The position numbers and the translations under genes were made by a program. Source: Rhizophagus sp. LPA8_4_AMF (taxonomy: Eukaryota; Glomeromycota; Glomeromycetes; Glomerales; Glomeraceae). Taken from it: a DNA stretch of 37,040 nucleotides. The notes under the pieces are model-generated. The model did no database searches, had not been told where the DNA came from, and saw only the letters and a list, made by a program, of their open reading frames with translations. Location of the stretch: contig JADRCO010000339.1 in the NCBI GenBank assembly GCA_021464525.1, forward strand, positions 1 to 37,040, read 5' to 3'. Shown in pieces: positions 1 to 9,873 of the stretch; position 1 is the first letter of the stretch; every line of letters begins with the position of its first letter.

Positions 1-6
1 ATTATG

Positions 7-102
7 AAATGGACTTAGTCCATTTTGAATTGGACTTGGAGTGGACTAGTCCAATTAGTCCAGTCCAATAGTCCATAAATTTTTCAATTGGACATTGTCC
101 AA
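7..102. repeat. Cluster of TGGAC/GTCCA palindromes
   Basis: About 100 bases are built almost wholly from TGGAC and its complement GTCCA. Positions 7-25 form 9-bp arms (AAATGGACT) around one base. Positions 42-53 are the perfect palindrome TGGACTAGTCCA. Positions 88-102 form 7-bp arms (TTGGACA) around one base, and further single copies lie between. This is seen directly. It may be the edge of a non-autonomous repeat or a palindromic satellite. It abuts the open 5' end of the next coding remnant and may have truncated it. Confidence 0.75.
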
Positions 103-110
103 ATCCAACA

Positions 111-790
111 TTGCTCAAACGAAAAATCTCCGATGAGATCTCTGTATGTGTCACTAAGATCGCCAACGAAATTGAAAAAATTAATTTACGTGATGCAGGC
201 TACGCCACAGAAGCGCAGAAAATATTATCAATGATTGATAACGTAACTACGAGACTAAATAATATTGAAGAAGCTTGCCAAAGTTATGGCAGAATTTCGT
301 CTGATTTCACCACAATTAATGCTTCCATTGAAGCTCTCCAGAATGAAATGATTCAACGTTATACTGTCGCCCAAAGAATGCAACCAGTCAAAACTGATCA
401 GCTGAGCGTGGCTAGCCAATCAGAAATTTCAAGCCAATCACATGCAAGTTCGTCTGGAAGTTCTGGTAAGCTATCCGGAATTTATATTTCATACTGTATA
501 TGCATTCATAACTCATAATTTGCTATATTTACAGGCTCGGGTCCAATAATATTCAGAGGTATTAGCTTAACTGTCTGGACCCGATTCAAGCAACTTTTCG
601 ATCAAATAAGGGACGAAAAAGGATTTAATTCGGAGATGTGCCTTCTCGTCGCAATGGAAATTCACAATTATGGAGGGAAGATTAAGAAGAATACGGTCAA
701 GGGTTTTATGAGAGATATATCACGAAGAAAGATGGTTTCATTAGCACATTAGATGATATTGGTTTATGGATAGATAAAAAAACAACGTAA
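111..790 (+). pseudogene. Truncated, frameshifted coiled-coil protein gene
   Basis: Two exons are seen, 111-465 and 535-752, around a 69-nt GT-AG intron. The frame is open from 72 but has no ATG before 231 and runs back into the palindromic repeat, so the 5' end is probably lost or lies outside the window. Exon 1 encodes a helical, coiled-coil-like segment (IANEIEKI, NNIEEA) and a Ser-rich linker. Exon 2 begins SGPIIFRGISLTVW. The frame stops at 750-752. If one T is missing from the run at 704-707, the frame instead continues to a stop at 788-790 with a sensible C-terminus containing STLDDIGLWIDKK. I do not recognise the family. It could be a pseudogene, or an assembly error in a live gene whose start is upstream. 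Confidence 0.5.
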
Positions 791-834
791 ATTTAGATAG
801 TAATGCGGAGTAGTGGGAAGGAACTGCCATTACT

Positions 835-912
835 TTTACTATGTAAAAGACGCTTAGGGTCGGCCACATTCCTCCCTTGAAACTCGCTACTCCAATGTTT
901 TTACATAGTAAA
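835..912. repeat. Inverted repeat, 14-bp perfect arms
   Basis: TTTACTATGTAAAA at 835-848 is the exact reverse complement of 899-912, with a 50-base spacer. A second, offset pair (GGAGTAG at 807-813 and CTACTCC at 887-893) interlocks with it. It lies just after the coding remnant and could be a 3' RNA hairpin or a small MITE. An AATAAA-like signal follows near 948. Confidence 0.6.
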
Positions 913-1158
913 CAGAATTCTTTATCATGTTTAACTCAAATATACAATAATAAAGGCTTTACTTTGATTTTTAAACATGTATGCGTGTTTTCTTGTGTAT
1001 GGCGTGAAACGTCGCATAACAAATTTTATTAATACAGGTAAAAAATAATTACAATGATTCGGGACACATCCCATTACACAGGTAATAGAAGTACGGAGTA
1101 AAATAAATACAAATGTTCGGGACTTTGCCCGTGATACATGAAATTTCTTTGCTAAGAC

Positions 1159-2072
1159 CTACGACCTATCTACTGTATCTGATTTTTCCGCAAGCTTGCT
1201 CAATGACCTATGCTTTTTTATTACTCTCGATACCTCCCCACTTTGTGAAGCTTCCACCGGCTTCTGTGCCTCTTCAAATAGCCATATAATATGAGCAAGG
1301 ACCTTCTCCGCCTTATCTTTCATATCCTCGTCTTCATACGCAACAAATAAGGGCTTAGACAACTTAAAAGATGGTTTCCCCTCACCGTCTCGAGTACATT
1401 CCATGAAGTACCATTTTTCCGCATCTGTTACAATCCCCCATACTTTATCCATATCATACTCATCATCTATTTCATTCGCTTTGCGTTTGCGAGATAGTGA
1501 AGATTCCATCTGTACAGTAGCCTGTGCGAAGCCCTGCTTAAAGTCGTCTTTTTTGACCTCGATCAAGCCGATTGTTCTCCCTGCAGTACGTGATTCAATG
1601 CCATAGTCAAGATTCCCTCGTCCATTTTTCCCCTCGATCAGCTTCTCCGGTACAATCTTTATTTGATCCTTAAATGGGTAAGTTGCTGAGGCAAGATAAG
1701 TATAGGAATAGATACTTTTTGGGGCTTCATAGGATACATCGATGGGGGTTGTTGCAATACGTGTCTCCAATTCATCAAAAAGTTTTCGTAAAACTACTTT
1801 ATACTTATCTCCCTTCGTGTCCACAAGTCCACACGAAAAAACAGGATACACGTCAATACTAGGATTCGGATCATCGCTAAGGCCGTAGAGTTCACACACT
1901 TCGGAAAGGTCCAGGGTTTCGAGGGAGTCTCAATGAATACGGTGAACTTAAGATTATTTTTTGACACGAACAACTGGAGCATTTCACGAAGGTCTTGATC
2001 GTTCCTAGGGGAGTATTTTCCATTGTCATTTAACATGTTAAGCACCGCCCCATCATTTTCAAGTGCTGGAGT
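1159..2072 (-). pseudogene. Crinkler-type PD-(D/E)XK nuclease remnant (frameshifted, 5'-truncated)
   Basis: The main open frame, 1159-1899, codes 246 aa. It holds a PD-(D/E)XK-like core: LDYGIE near residue 96, then IGLIEVKKDDFKQG, where E and K of EVK fit the catalytic motif. A KRKANE segment near residue 137 looks like a nuclear localisation signal. Upstream in another frame (about 1900-2072) lies coding sequence with SPRNDQDLREM and FTVFIETPSK that joins after a one-base shift somewhere between 1895 and 1916. No start codon is visible upstream. A weak splice acceptor (AATCAG) ends at 2073, so 5' exons may be missing or decayed. The layout resembles the restriction-endonuclease-like C-terminal half of Crinkler-family effectors, which are numerous in Rhizophagus. 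Family assignment is by motif and memory of the family. Function is likely lost unless the shift is a sequencing error. Confidence 0.6.
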
Positions 2073-2118
2073 CTGATTTATAGCGCGTATAATTTGAATA
2101 AATTAAAAACTAATCACA

Positions 2119-2262
2119 TTATAAATCATAAACTGATTGAAAGGAATCAATATTCAATTCCAACCCATTAACCATACAGTCTAACGACTGTTCCTCCCGA
2201 AACTTAAAATTCACAGAAAAGTGTAGCAAGCCATTGATTATTGTCCCAATTTTATTAGGCAG
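2119..2262 (-). pseudogene. Short coding relic, family unknown
   Basis: An open minus-strand frame of 47 codons ends in TAA at 2119-2121 and starts after an in-frame stop, with no initiator. It reads as ordinary protein (NGLLHFSVNFKFREEQ, DCMVNGLELNID) rather than AT-rich noise. It lies on the same strand as the nuclease remnant and could be a decayed upstream exon of it or of a separate gene. Confidence 0.25.
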
Positions 2263-2356
2263 TTAGATAAAATAAAAAAAATATAATTTACCTCATTAAT
2301 TTGTCATATTTTCCTAGTTACTAATTAAAATACCCATTTAAACAAGATCCCATACT

Positions 2357-2563
2357 CTAGAAGACAATTACAACAGCCATACCGTTATTTATAATAAGTA
2401 TTACCTCAGATAAAGGACCATCAGCAAGACCTTTTTTTAAAAAGTCACTTTTCTTAAAATAACAAGAAACTAGAACCCGAAATTTTAATTTTCTTATATC
2501 ACCGTTATCTAACTTTAGTACTTGGTTTTTCAAAAGGTCCCAATAACGTATAGATTGGCCATT
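2357..2563 (-). pseudogene. Coding relic, family unknown
   Basis: A 68-codon minus-strand frame without its own start contains LLKNQVLKLDNGDIRKLKF and YFKKSDFLKKGLADGP. An ATG with good context (AAAATGGCC, 2560-2562) opens an overlapping frame that stops after 10 codons. A one-base shift near 2530 would join that ATG to the long frame. This looks like a frameshifted gene. A possible GT donor follows the codons for PLSE. I do not recognise the family. Confidence 0.28.
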
Positions 2564-2590
2564 TTAATATTAATTTCAAGTTTTCAACCA

Positions 2591-3802
2591 ATTTCAAAAC
2601 TGAAAATGATGAAAACGCGATAAATCAATTTCAAATATTATCCTATTATGGTAAGCGTTCAGCAACGCCGCAGCCGGATATTTTCGGACTTATGATACCC
2701 TGAAAAAAATGTCACATGACCGGCATTATGCATTTTGACTGAAATTAAGTGGACAGATAGCGTGTGATGAATAGGATTTTCCTCAAAAAAGAAAAAAAGG
2801 AGGGGTGTTCTACAGCTAATTATTTCTATCAGTGGTTGTTAAAGCTGTACGCACTACGCAGAGATCTCTGTATAACAACATACGTCCATTAATTCCTAAC
2901 AGGAAATTTTTTTGGCTATACTATATTAAAGAAATTATGAATGATCGGATATTTAATTTTTTTTGGACCGAGGACTTTTTTATGCAAATTGTACAGTAGA
3001 GAATAAGAATAAGTTGAATTTATCTCGTATCACACGAAAACAAACTAAACTCTTAAAAAGAATTATCTACTAACAAAAAAAAATTTGATTTGATATTTTG
3101 TGTGCAATTAAATTTTTTTCCCGTAATATTTAGTAATTCCTAATCTCGCATAAGCAATTATCACCCATTTTAATTGTATATAACGGGTTATCCAAAAAAG
3201 TTATAAAGAAAATTTTTCATTTCGGAAAGTAATTGATTACTTTTAATAAATTCGTTAGTTCGGAAATATCTAGCGTAAAACATGAAATTTTATGTTTTAG
3301 TACAACAGATCTAACCCAATTCAAATACGTTAATAATTTCTCAGAGAGATAATTGGATGACTATAAATAAAGATTGGCTATTATTATTATATTTGTAAAG
3401 CAAATTTGGATTTTATAATTGGAGTTAAAAAATGGAAATGCATAACTTGGGTAGTGCATTTCACCCCCATTCGGATCTTAAGGAATTGAGCGGATTATTA
3501 CCGGTGGAAATTTAAGTACTGTAAACATTTAAATCTATGGCTAAAAAATTAATTTTTTTTTTTTTGTGCAAGTTACTTTATTTGTATATGTATATGCAAT
3601 TTTTGGAATTGATGTACAATTTAATTTCTAATCATCTATATATATCTCCCCCCGATTTCCATAGACCTCCTTATGATTTTGGCTTTTCTTTTTTACTAGG
3701 TCAGAATCAGTAATCTCAGCCATTCGTTTAGGCCGAAAACGAAAGATTTACTAATTAAAGTTACACCAGTTTTTTTAGTATCAAGACTTTTAAATATACT
3801 AC
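2591..3802. other. Intergenic region with one nested hairpin
   Basis: No coding frame is convincing here. Positions 2640-2790 are less AT-rich than their surroundings. At 2835-2879 the arms GTTGTTA/TAACAAC enclose the perfect palindrome CAGAGATCTCTG (2859-2870). A weaker pair, AAATGCA...TGCATTT, sits near 3436-3462. The part next to 3800 is probably the promoter of the fucosyltransferase-like gene. Confidence 0.5.
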
Positions 3803-3833
<31 letters not shown>

Positions 3834-3849
3834 ATTCCCTTTTTCTTAA

Positions 3850-3884
<35 letters not shown>

Positions 3885-3893
3885 AAATTCCCT
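3803..3893. repeat. Duplicated T(n)A(n)-TTCCCT tract
   Basis: Two tandem units are seen: 11 T then 21 A then TTCCCT (3803-3840), and 14 T then 23 A then TTCCCT (3851-3893). Each unit is a self-complementary homopolymer pair. They end 27 bases before the next gene's ATG, in its promoter or 5' UTR. Such tracts exclude nucleosomes and are prone to length errors in assembly. Confidence 0.8.
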
Positions 3894-3920
3894 ATTCTCT
3901 AATATTTTTTTTTTTTCAAA

Positions 3921-5315
3921 ATGTTGGCATCTTCGAATCTTCCAGTAATTGGACATAGATATTTTTCCTTTATTATAACATTTCTTATACTTTACCTTTC
4001 AATTTCATATATAATATCGTATTTTCCACGTATTGATAACAAAATAACGGATAAGAAACAAACATCATATGATGACAAAATTTTATCTTCAAAATCTCAT
4101 TCATGTCTTGGACCAGAATCTAATGAAGAAAGATATATGACATATTTACCACATAGTGGATTTCATAATCAAAGAAATATGCTTGAAAATGCAGTTTTCT
4201 TATCTTGGGTATTAAATCGTACATTAATTTTGCCACCAATTATTTTTACCAAGAAAACTATTATTCCACATCGTCCATATAATGTATTATATAATATGAT
4301 AACTAGTAATATGACTAATAATGTGATAACTTGTAAAAAGAAAGGGGTTGAAGATGATGAATGTATGTTTACACAATTGGATTGGGAAGAATTAATGGAT
4401 TTTAAATTTATAAAAAAATATATTCGTTATATTCATCGTGAAGATCAAAATTTTAATATAAATGAACTTTATTCTTTTTTAAATATTACGGATCCAGAAA
4501 GTCAAGTATTTACTTTGGCTGATGAAACTAGATATGATTTTCAATATTATGATGATGAAAATATTACCAAAGTATCAGATGAACAATTTGATCATCTAAT
4601 TCATTTATGTTCTTTACAAAAACATAAAGAAAAACTTATACATTTTGGTTCAATTTATCATTTAAATAGATTTAATTTAAGATTTAAAGAAAATATTGAT
4701 TTTATTAATTCTGTTAGAGAAAATATGATAATTAATCATCCTATTTTACTTGATATTGGAGATAAAATATCTGAACAATTAGGTGGATTAGGTTCATATA
4801 TTGGTGTACATTTAAGATTAGGTGATATGGGTTTTGATAGAAAATTTGGTCAAAAAGCTGAAGAAAATGTTGATTATATTACAAAATTATTATTAAATGA
4901 AATTGGAGATATTTCATTATCACCTAATGAATTAGAAGAAATTCAAGTTTCAAATTCAAATTTAGTTTCAACAAGTACTATGATAGAAGCAGAAAAATGT
5001 TTACGATCAATTTCTCCAGAACAACGTAATTCTCCAATAATTTATGTTGCTAGTGATAGTCCACGTAATGATCGTAGATTAAAGAAATTTCTTAGAGAAT
5101 TTCCTTGCGTATTTATGTTATTTTCAAATTTTGAAAAATATTTGGATCCATTAAGGAGAGTAAAAAATCCAAGAGATGGTGCTTTATTATTTAGATATTT
5201 CGTCCCTCTTACTGATGGAATCGTAGCTGCTAGAGGGAATGAATTTATCGGTACACCTGAAAGTACATTTTCAGATTATGTTACAAGATTACATGAACAT
5301 TGGGTAGGATCATAA
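3921..5315 (+). CDS. O-fucosyltransferase-like type II membrane protein
   Basis: One intronless frame of 464 aa. The ATG at 3921 is the first after a poly-T tract. One membrane segment near residues 14-35 (FSFIITFLILYL) indicates a type II Golgi or ER anchor. The lumenal part carries the three blocks of the GDP-fucose O-fucosyltransferase superfamily: GFHNQ at 80-84 (like GFGNQ), GVHLRLGD at 295-302 (the HxRxGD nucleotide-sugar site) and EFIGTPESTFSDYV near the C-terminus. By family it would transfer fucose, or a related sugar, from a GDP donor to protein or glycan; the real donor and acceptor are not shown. Similar fungal genes exist, sometimes called CigA. Length is complete and no key block is missing. 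It is one of only two genes here that carry no intron or one, beside intron-rich neighbours. Codon use is strongly AT-ending. Confidence 0.82.
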   Translation: MLASSNLPVIGHRYFSFIITFLILYLSISYIISYFPRIDNKITDKKQTSYDDKILSSKSHSCLGPESNEERYMTYLPHSGFHNQRNMLENAVFLSWVLNRTLILPPIIFTKKTIIPHRPYNVLYNMITSNMTNNVITCKKKGVEDDECMFTQLDWEELMDFKFIKKYIRYIHREDQNFNINELYSFLNITDPESQVFTLADETRYDFQYYDDENITKVSDEQFDHLIHLCSLQKHKEKLIHFGSIYHLNRFNLRFKENIDFINSVRENMIINHPILLDIGDKISEQLGGLGSYIGVHLRLGDMGFDRKFGQKAEENVDYITKLLLNEIGDISLSPNELEEIQVSNSNLVSTSTMIEAEKCLRSISPEQRNSPIIYVASDSPRNDRRLKKFLREFPCVFMLFSNFEKYLDPLRRVKNPRDGALLFRYFVPLTDGIVAARGNEFIGTPESTFSDYVTRLHEHWVGS

Positions 5316-6358
5316 TAATTCAATTAATTAATTTAGTATATTTGATAATAGATTTTTTTTTACAAATTAATGATAATAATAATAATTGTAAGTTTTAATT
5401 TATAATAAATCGAATTTTTTTCTTAAAATATTAGATTCAAAGTAAAAAATTCAAAAAAAACTAATAATAAATTCACATACATTATAAGTGATACCATTTT
5501 AAAATTCAATTATCTTCGACATTTATAAATCAGTTGTTATAACGCTAACATTTTTAATATCGTCTGAATGATCTTATTGTAGATTCTTAGAATTTGCGTT
5601 TAACTCAATGCATAAAATTGAGGAAAGGTTTACGAATAAAATAGGATACGACAAAAATTGATATTTGATCTCGCTGAAGTAATGTAAATCCGAATACTGG
5701 TTGGCCAACCGACGGATTAATATTAGAAAAATATAAAACAATTGATGTATTTAAATGCATTGAACGTGCGTGCCGATCAGGGAGGTTTCTTTGAATTACA
5801 ACTATTATAATTCAGTTTAGACGACCGGGGGTAAATTTTTAACCAGGGTTAAGGATTTTGTACCACACAGCCATATTATGCCTCTTGTAAAAAAATATCA
5901 TTCCGTATTCTAATATAGCAGATTTCACCGAAAATCTGGAAATAAGGATAAACTATTATTCTATTAAAGAAGTTTCTAAGTCAATTATGAATTAGGCAAA
6001 TAGGCGTCACCAAGAATTTTTACCGGAATTGTTTCTTTAAAATATAAAAGAGAATACATATAAAGTTACCCTTTACTAAGTCTAGAAAACGGCCATTGCT
6101 TATTCAGTTAATAAGAATATAAATTGAATACGTCGTATATTTATATACGCGGAGTTCACGGAACAATGAAAGTTTAACTCATTTTATTTTTTTATGGCGA
6201 TCAATAGGATTTGCAGTTCGTTTAATGCATGAATGTATGATTTTCTAGTGTTACGAATTATACTAAACTAATAAAAGGATTGTATTTTATAAATATTTAT
6301 AAATTTAAACATTTCACATGTAAGATTTATTTTAATTTAAATAAACCTTTTTAATCCC
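5316..6358. other. Intergenic region, no feature recognised
   Basis: About 1 kb between two plus-strand genes. No sustained frame on either strand and no notable repeat. A short GC-richer patch lies near 5818-5880. The last 100 bases are presumably the P450 promoter and leader. Confidence 0.5.
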
Positions 6359-8451
6359 ATGAATATGAATTTATCTTTTTTTTCAAAAGAAAGTAACTTT
6401 CTTTCTTATTTGTTTTCTTTCTTTCATAAAAAGAAAAAGTTAAAAAGTGGTTCCAATATGTGTTTGATTACATGTTTTTCTTTAATTATATACACAATTT
6501 ATTATTATTATAAATATTCTAAGAGAAAAAATCCTTTACCTGGACCATTACCATTACCATTTATTGGTAATTTATATCATTTTGGATTTTTAAAGGATGA
6601 TAAGGAGATTTCAAATAAATTTATTCAAGAATTATTTTCAAATTATGGAGATATATTTGAAACTTATTCTTTTAACGAAAGAATCATTTGGATCAATAGG
6701 ATTGATTTAGCGGAAAAATTTTTATGTGATAATATCATTACCAATAATAATAATAAAAATAATGAAAAGTTGGAATATAATTATTTTTATTTAAGAAATA
6801 AGAATGAAATTAAAGAATTAAGAATGAATGAAATGGGAATTTATTCTAATCATGAATATAGTTCATGGAAATTTAACAGAAATGTTTTAATAAAATGTGT
6901 TATGTTACCTAAATTTTTAAAAGAAATTGTAATAGAATTACAAGAACAATTTAAAGAATTAGAAAATTATTGGAATGATATAGAACCAACAAAATCCGAT
7001 TCAATAAAATCGGATTCGAATAATCAAAAATCAAATCTTCAAAATGGTTCAAGTACCAATTCAACAAAAAAAGAGAATAATAGTAATAATAATAATATGA
7101 GAAATGGAGATAAAATTATTGATATATCAAAATGGATAAATTGTTTTACTTTGGATATATTTTTACAATCTATTACAAGAGAGAAATCATTTTCAATGGC
7201 AAATTATTATAATCAAATCATGAAAGATGATGATGAAAATAAATTAAAAGGAATTGAACCTATCTTAGATAAGAATGATTTATTCGTTAGTAAATTTAAA
7301 AATAGTTTATGGTTATTAAACCAATTTAATTTTAAATTAATCGGTTTGCCTGATTTTTTTAAAAAATTCTTTTTAGGTAATGTGATTTTTTTTATTTTTT
7401 TTTTTAATTTCATGACGAAGAAAAAAAAAAAGAAATATATATATATTTTTTTCTAATTTTCGTTTTCAGTTTATAAGTTGTATTATAGAAAATATTTTGA
7501 TGATTATTGGTGGTTTCATGAGTCATTGTTAAAGATCGTTCGAGCACGTAGATTGGAAATTTCAAATTCCCCAAAAGAACAAGATTTAAAAGCTGATATG
7601 TTGACTTGTTTGATAAATAACGGTTTAAAAAATGATGATGGACGCTCGACAACAGATGAAGAAATAGTTTTTATGATGAAAGATTATTTAAGTGAAGGTA
7701 TCGGCACGGTAAATTATCAAAACTACTTTTTTTTTTCTTTTTTGCAACCTACTTTTTTTTTTGATTAACAAAAATAATATTTTTTTTTTTCTCCCTTCAT
7801 CTCGTTTAGATCTCAAATACATTTAGTTATATTATTTATTATATATGTAAATATCCAACAATAAAATATCGTATGATCGAAGAAATAGATTCTTTATATA
7901 ATAATCAAAACGATACATTCACGTATTTCATTCTAGCTAAATTATATTATTGTGAAGCAGTAATTAAAGAAGTATCAAGAATACATTCAGTATATCCATT
8001 AATTTCAAGAATATCGAATGAAAAAGAGAATATTGGTGGTTATACATGGGATAATGGTCAAATGTTTTGTGTTAATTTACACGCTATACATAATCATGAA
8101 TATAATTGGAATAATCCTGAAGAATTTGATCCTGAAAGATTCTTATATTTAGAAGAAAAGAAAGCGGAAGAAAAAGAATTAAATAAGAAAGATTATATTG
8201 GAAATTCATTTATTAGAAAAAATATTAAAGATCCTTTATTCTCGTTTGGAATAGGATTAAGATCTTGTCCTGCTAAAAATTTAGCTATGATAATTCTTAA
8301 AACTATGGTGGTCATGTTTTTGAGAAAATATGATGTTATCTTGATGGATAAAAATTCGGAACTTCAAATTAATTATTATAATATGTTAAATAATTGTGAA
8401 GAACTAAAAGTTAAAATTAGACCTAGACATAATAATAACAATAATCAATGA
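6359..8451 (+). CDS. Cytochrome P450 monooxygenase
   Basis: Three exons, 6359-7376, 7470-7708 and 7810-8451, encode 632 aa; both introns are GT-AG and phase-consistent. There is an N-terminal membrane anchor near residues 34-52 (MCLITCFSLIIYTIYYYY), then the Pro-rich hinge NPLPGPLPLP. The K-helix ExxR is E473-V-S-R476 and the PERF block is FDPERF at 525-530. The heme loop is FGIGLRSCPAK with ligand C572; the Gly usually two residues after Cys is Ala here. The I-helix oxygen-activating motif is unusual: EGIGT at 415-419 where AGxDT is typical, lacking the acid but keeping Thr. An Asn/Ser-rich insert (about 213-248) makes it longer than the usual 500 aa. It acts at the ER membrane with a P450 reductase; the substrate is unknown. 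Confidence 0.9.
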
Positions 8452-9028
8452 GTTGTTACCCCTGTATTGAATTGCATTTAATCAAGAAAAATTTTTCACT
8501 CATCGTGATTTCACATGTAATTATCATGAATAATTTAAATAAAGAAAAATATTACGATAAATTTTTATTTATAATTTAACTGCCTAATCTAACATTGATT
8601 GCTCTATTTAGTTTAAACGATAGTATTAAATAATTACTAATTTTGCAACTTGTTTGTTAAAGACTTGAAACACCTGCAATTGACCCTTCTAATCGACAAA
8701 TATCATAGGTAAAGCAAAGTAATGGTACACAAACAGCGCCATATAGGTTGGCTAAAAACTGTAATGCGCTTACGTATGATAATTAATTTAATTGGTTCTG
8801 TTCCATTTATATCGTATAACTTTAAAGTACTCTCGTAAACGTGCACGGAGCACCTAATTTCGTTCGCGACTCTTTTATTAATTGTGTATATATATATATT
8901 CTTTTGGTATGCATTGTGTTAATTTATGCTTTTTAGTATTGATTAATTAAATGATGAAAAATTGCATATCTTATACAGTATATCTAATATGTATATCTAT
9001 CTGATATATAATACTTTATTTATATTGT
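8452..9028. other. Intergenic region between convergent genes
   Basis: A region of 577 bases between the P450 stop and the PLAC8 stop. It holds a short (TA)n tract near 8888 and AATAAA-like signals near 8539 (plus). No gene is seen. Confidence 0.5.
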
Positions 9029-9873
9029 TTACGAGAGAGGTGTTGCGCTAATTTCACGAGATTCTTGTATTAAAGCGCAACATCCGAAGCAGATATGAGT
9101 ACAACAATCACAAATTCCATTTCCCTAAAAAAGTAAAAAAAAAAAATTAATATTGTTAATAGATCTTCACCTAATTTAATTTTTAAGAAATTTTTTCACT
9201 AATAAAAAAATATTTACTTCAATATTATATTTAGCTCTAACTTCATTGCGATGTATTGCACCAAGAATACAACTTAAACCAAAGCAATATTGAACACAAC
9301 AATATATAAAAGCATCTTGTGAACATGAATCCGGGTTAGGATTTCCATTTAATCTTCCCTTATTATCTCCCTATAAATTATTAAAATTAGAAATTACTTT
9401 AATTACTTTTAAAATTCTAATTTATTTTTACAAATGGGTTTAAAAAATATCTGACTTACATAAGTGATACAAGGACAACACGTAGTTTTGAGACCTAAAT
9501 AAAATTAACGGATCATATTGAATTTTTTTTTTTAAAAAAAAAAGAAAAAGAACGTTAAAAAAGTGAATGAATGAAAATAATTACACAGTCCCAAATCTGA
9601 AAAACAATCAAATAATCCGAATTTCCATTCTCTTGGAGTGTTTTTAGATGGTTTAGATTCAGATTGTTCTTTAACAACATTTTGAGAGGTCATCTGCATT
9701 GCAGAATAACTATATTGAGATTGTTGAGATGGTTGTTGTTGATGTTGAGGTGGTGTTGGTCGTTGTTGTTGATGTTGCTGTTGTAGTAATTGTTGTTGTT
9801 GTAGTTGTTGTTGTTGAACATATCCACCTTGTTGCTGTGGATTATATCCTTGTTGAGAATATTGATAAGACAT
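9029..9873 (-). CDS. Gln-rich PLAC8 family protein
   Basis: Four exons on the minus strand (9873-9585, 9494-9460, 9370-9218, 9124-9029) give 190 aa. Residues 1-60 are a Gln/Tyr/Pro-rich, disordered tail with many CAA codons (seen as TTG/GTTGTT repeats near 9720-9840 on the plus strand). From residue 80 a PLAC8 domain follows: EWKFGLFDC, then LKTTCCPCITYG, then CCVQYCFGLSC, then CDCCTHICFGCCALIQ. This Cys spacing is typical of the PLAC8/cornifelin/plant cadmium-resistance family, which sits at the plasma membrane and affects metal tolerance or cell number. The exact role in this fungus is unknown. Exon 2 is only 35 nt, but it carries the conserved CCPC, so the model is firm. Confidence 0.85.

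Noticed and set aside
1403-1862. Plus-strand open frames of 62-67 codons
   Set aside because: They lie wholly antisense to the nuclease coding frame and show no domain; they are shadows.
2835-2879. tRNA-like hairpin
   Set aside because: Arms GTTGTTA/TAACAAC and an inner palindrome suggested a tRNA, but no A/B box or acceptor geometry fits.
7213-7652. Minus-strand frames over the P450
   Set aside because: Lys/Asn-rich shadows of the P450 exons and T-rich intron.
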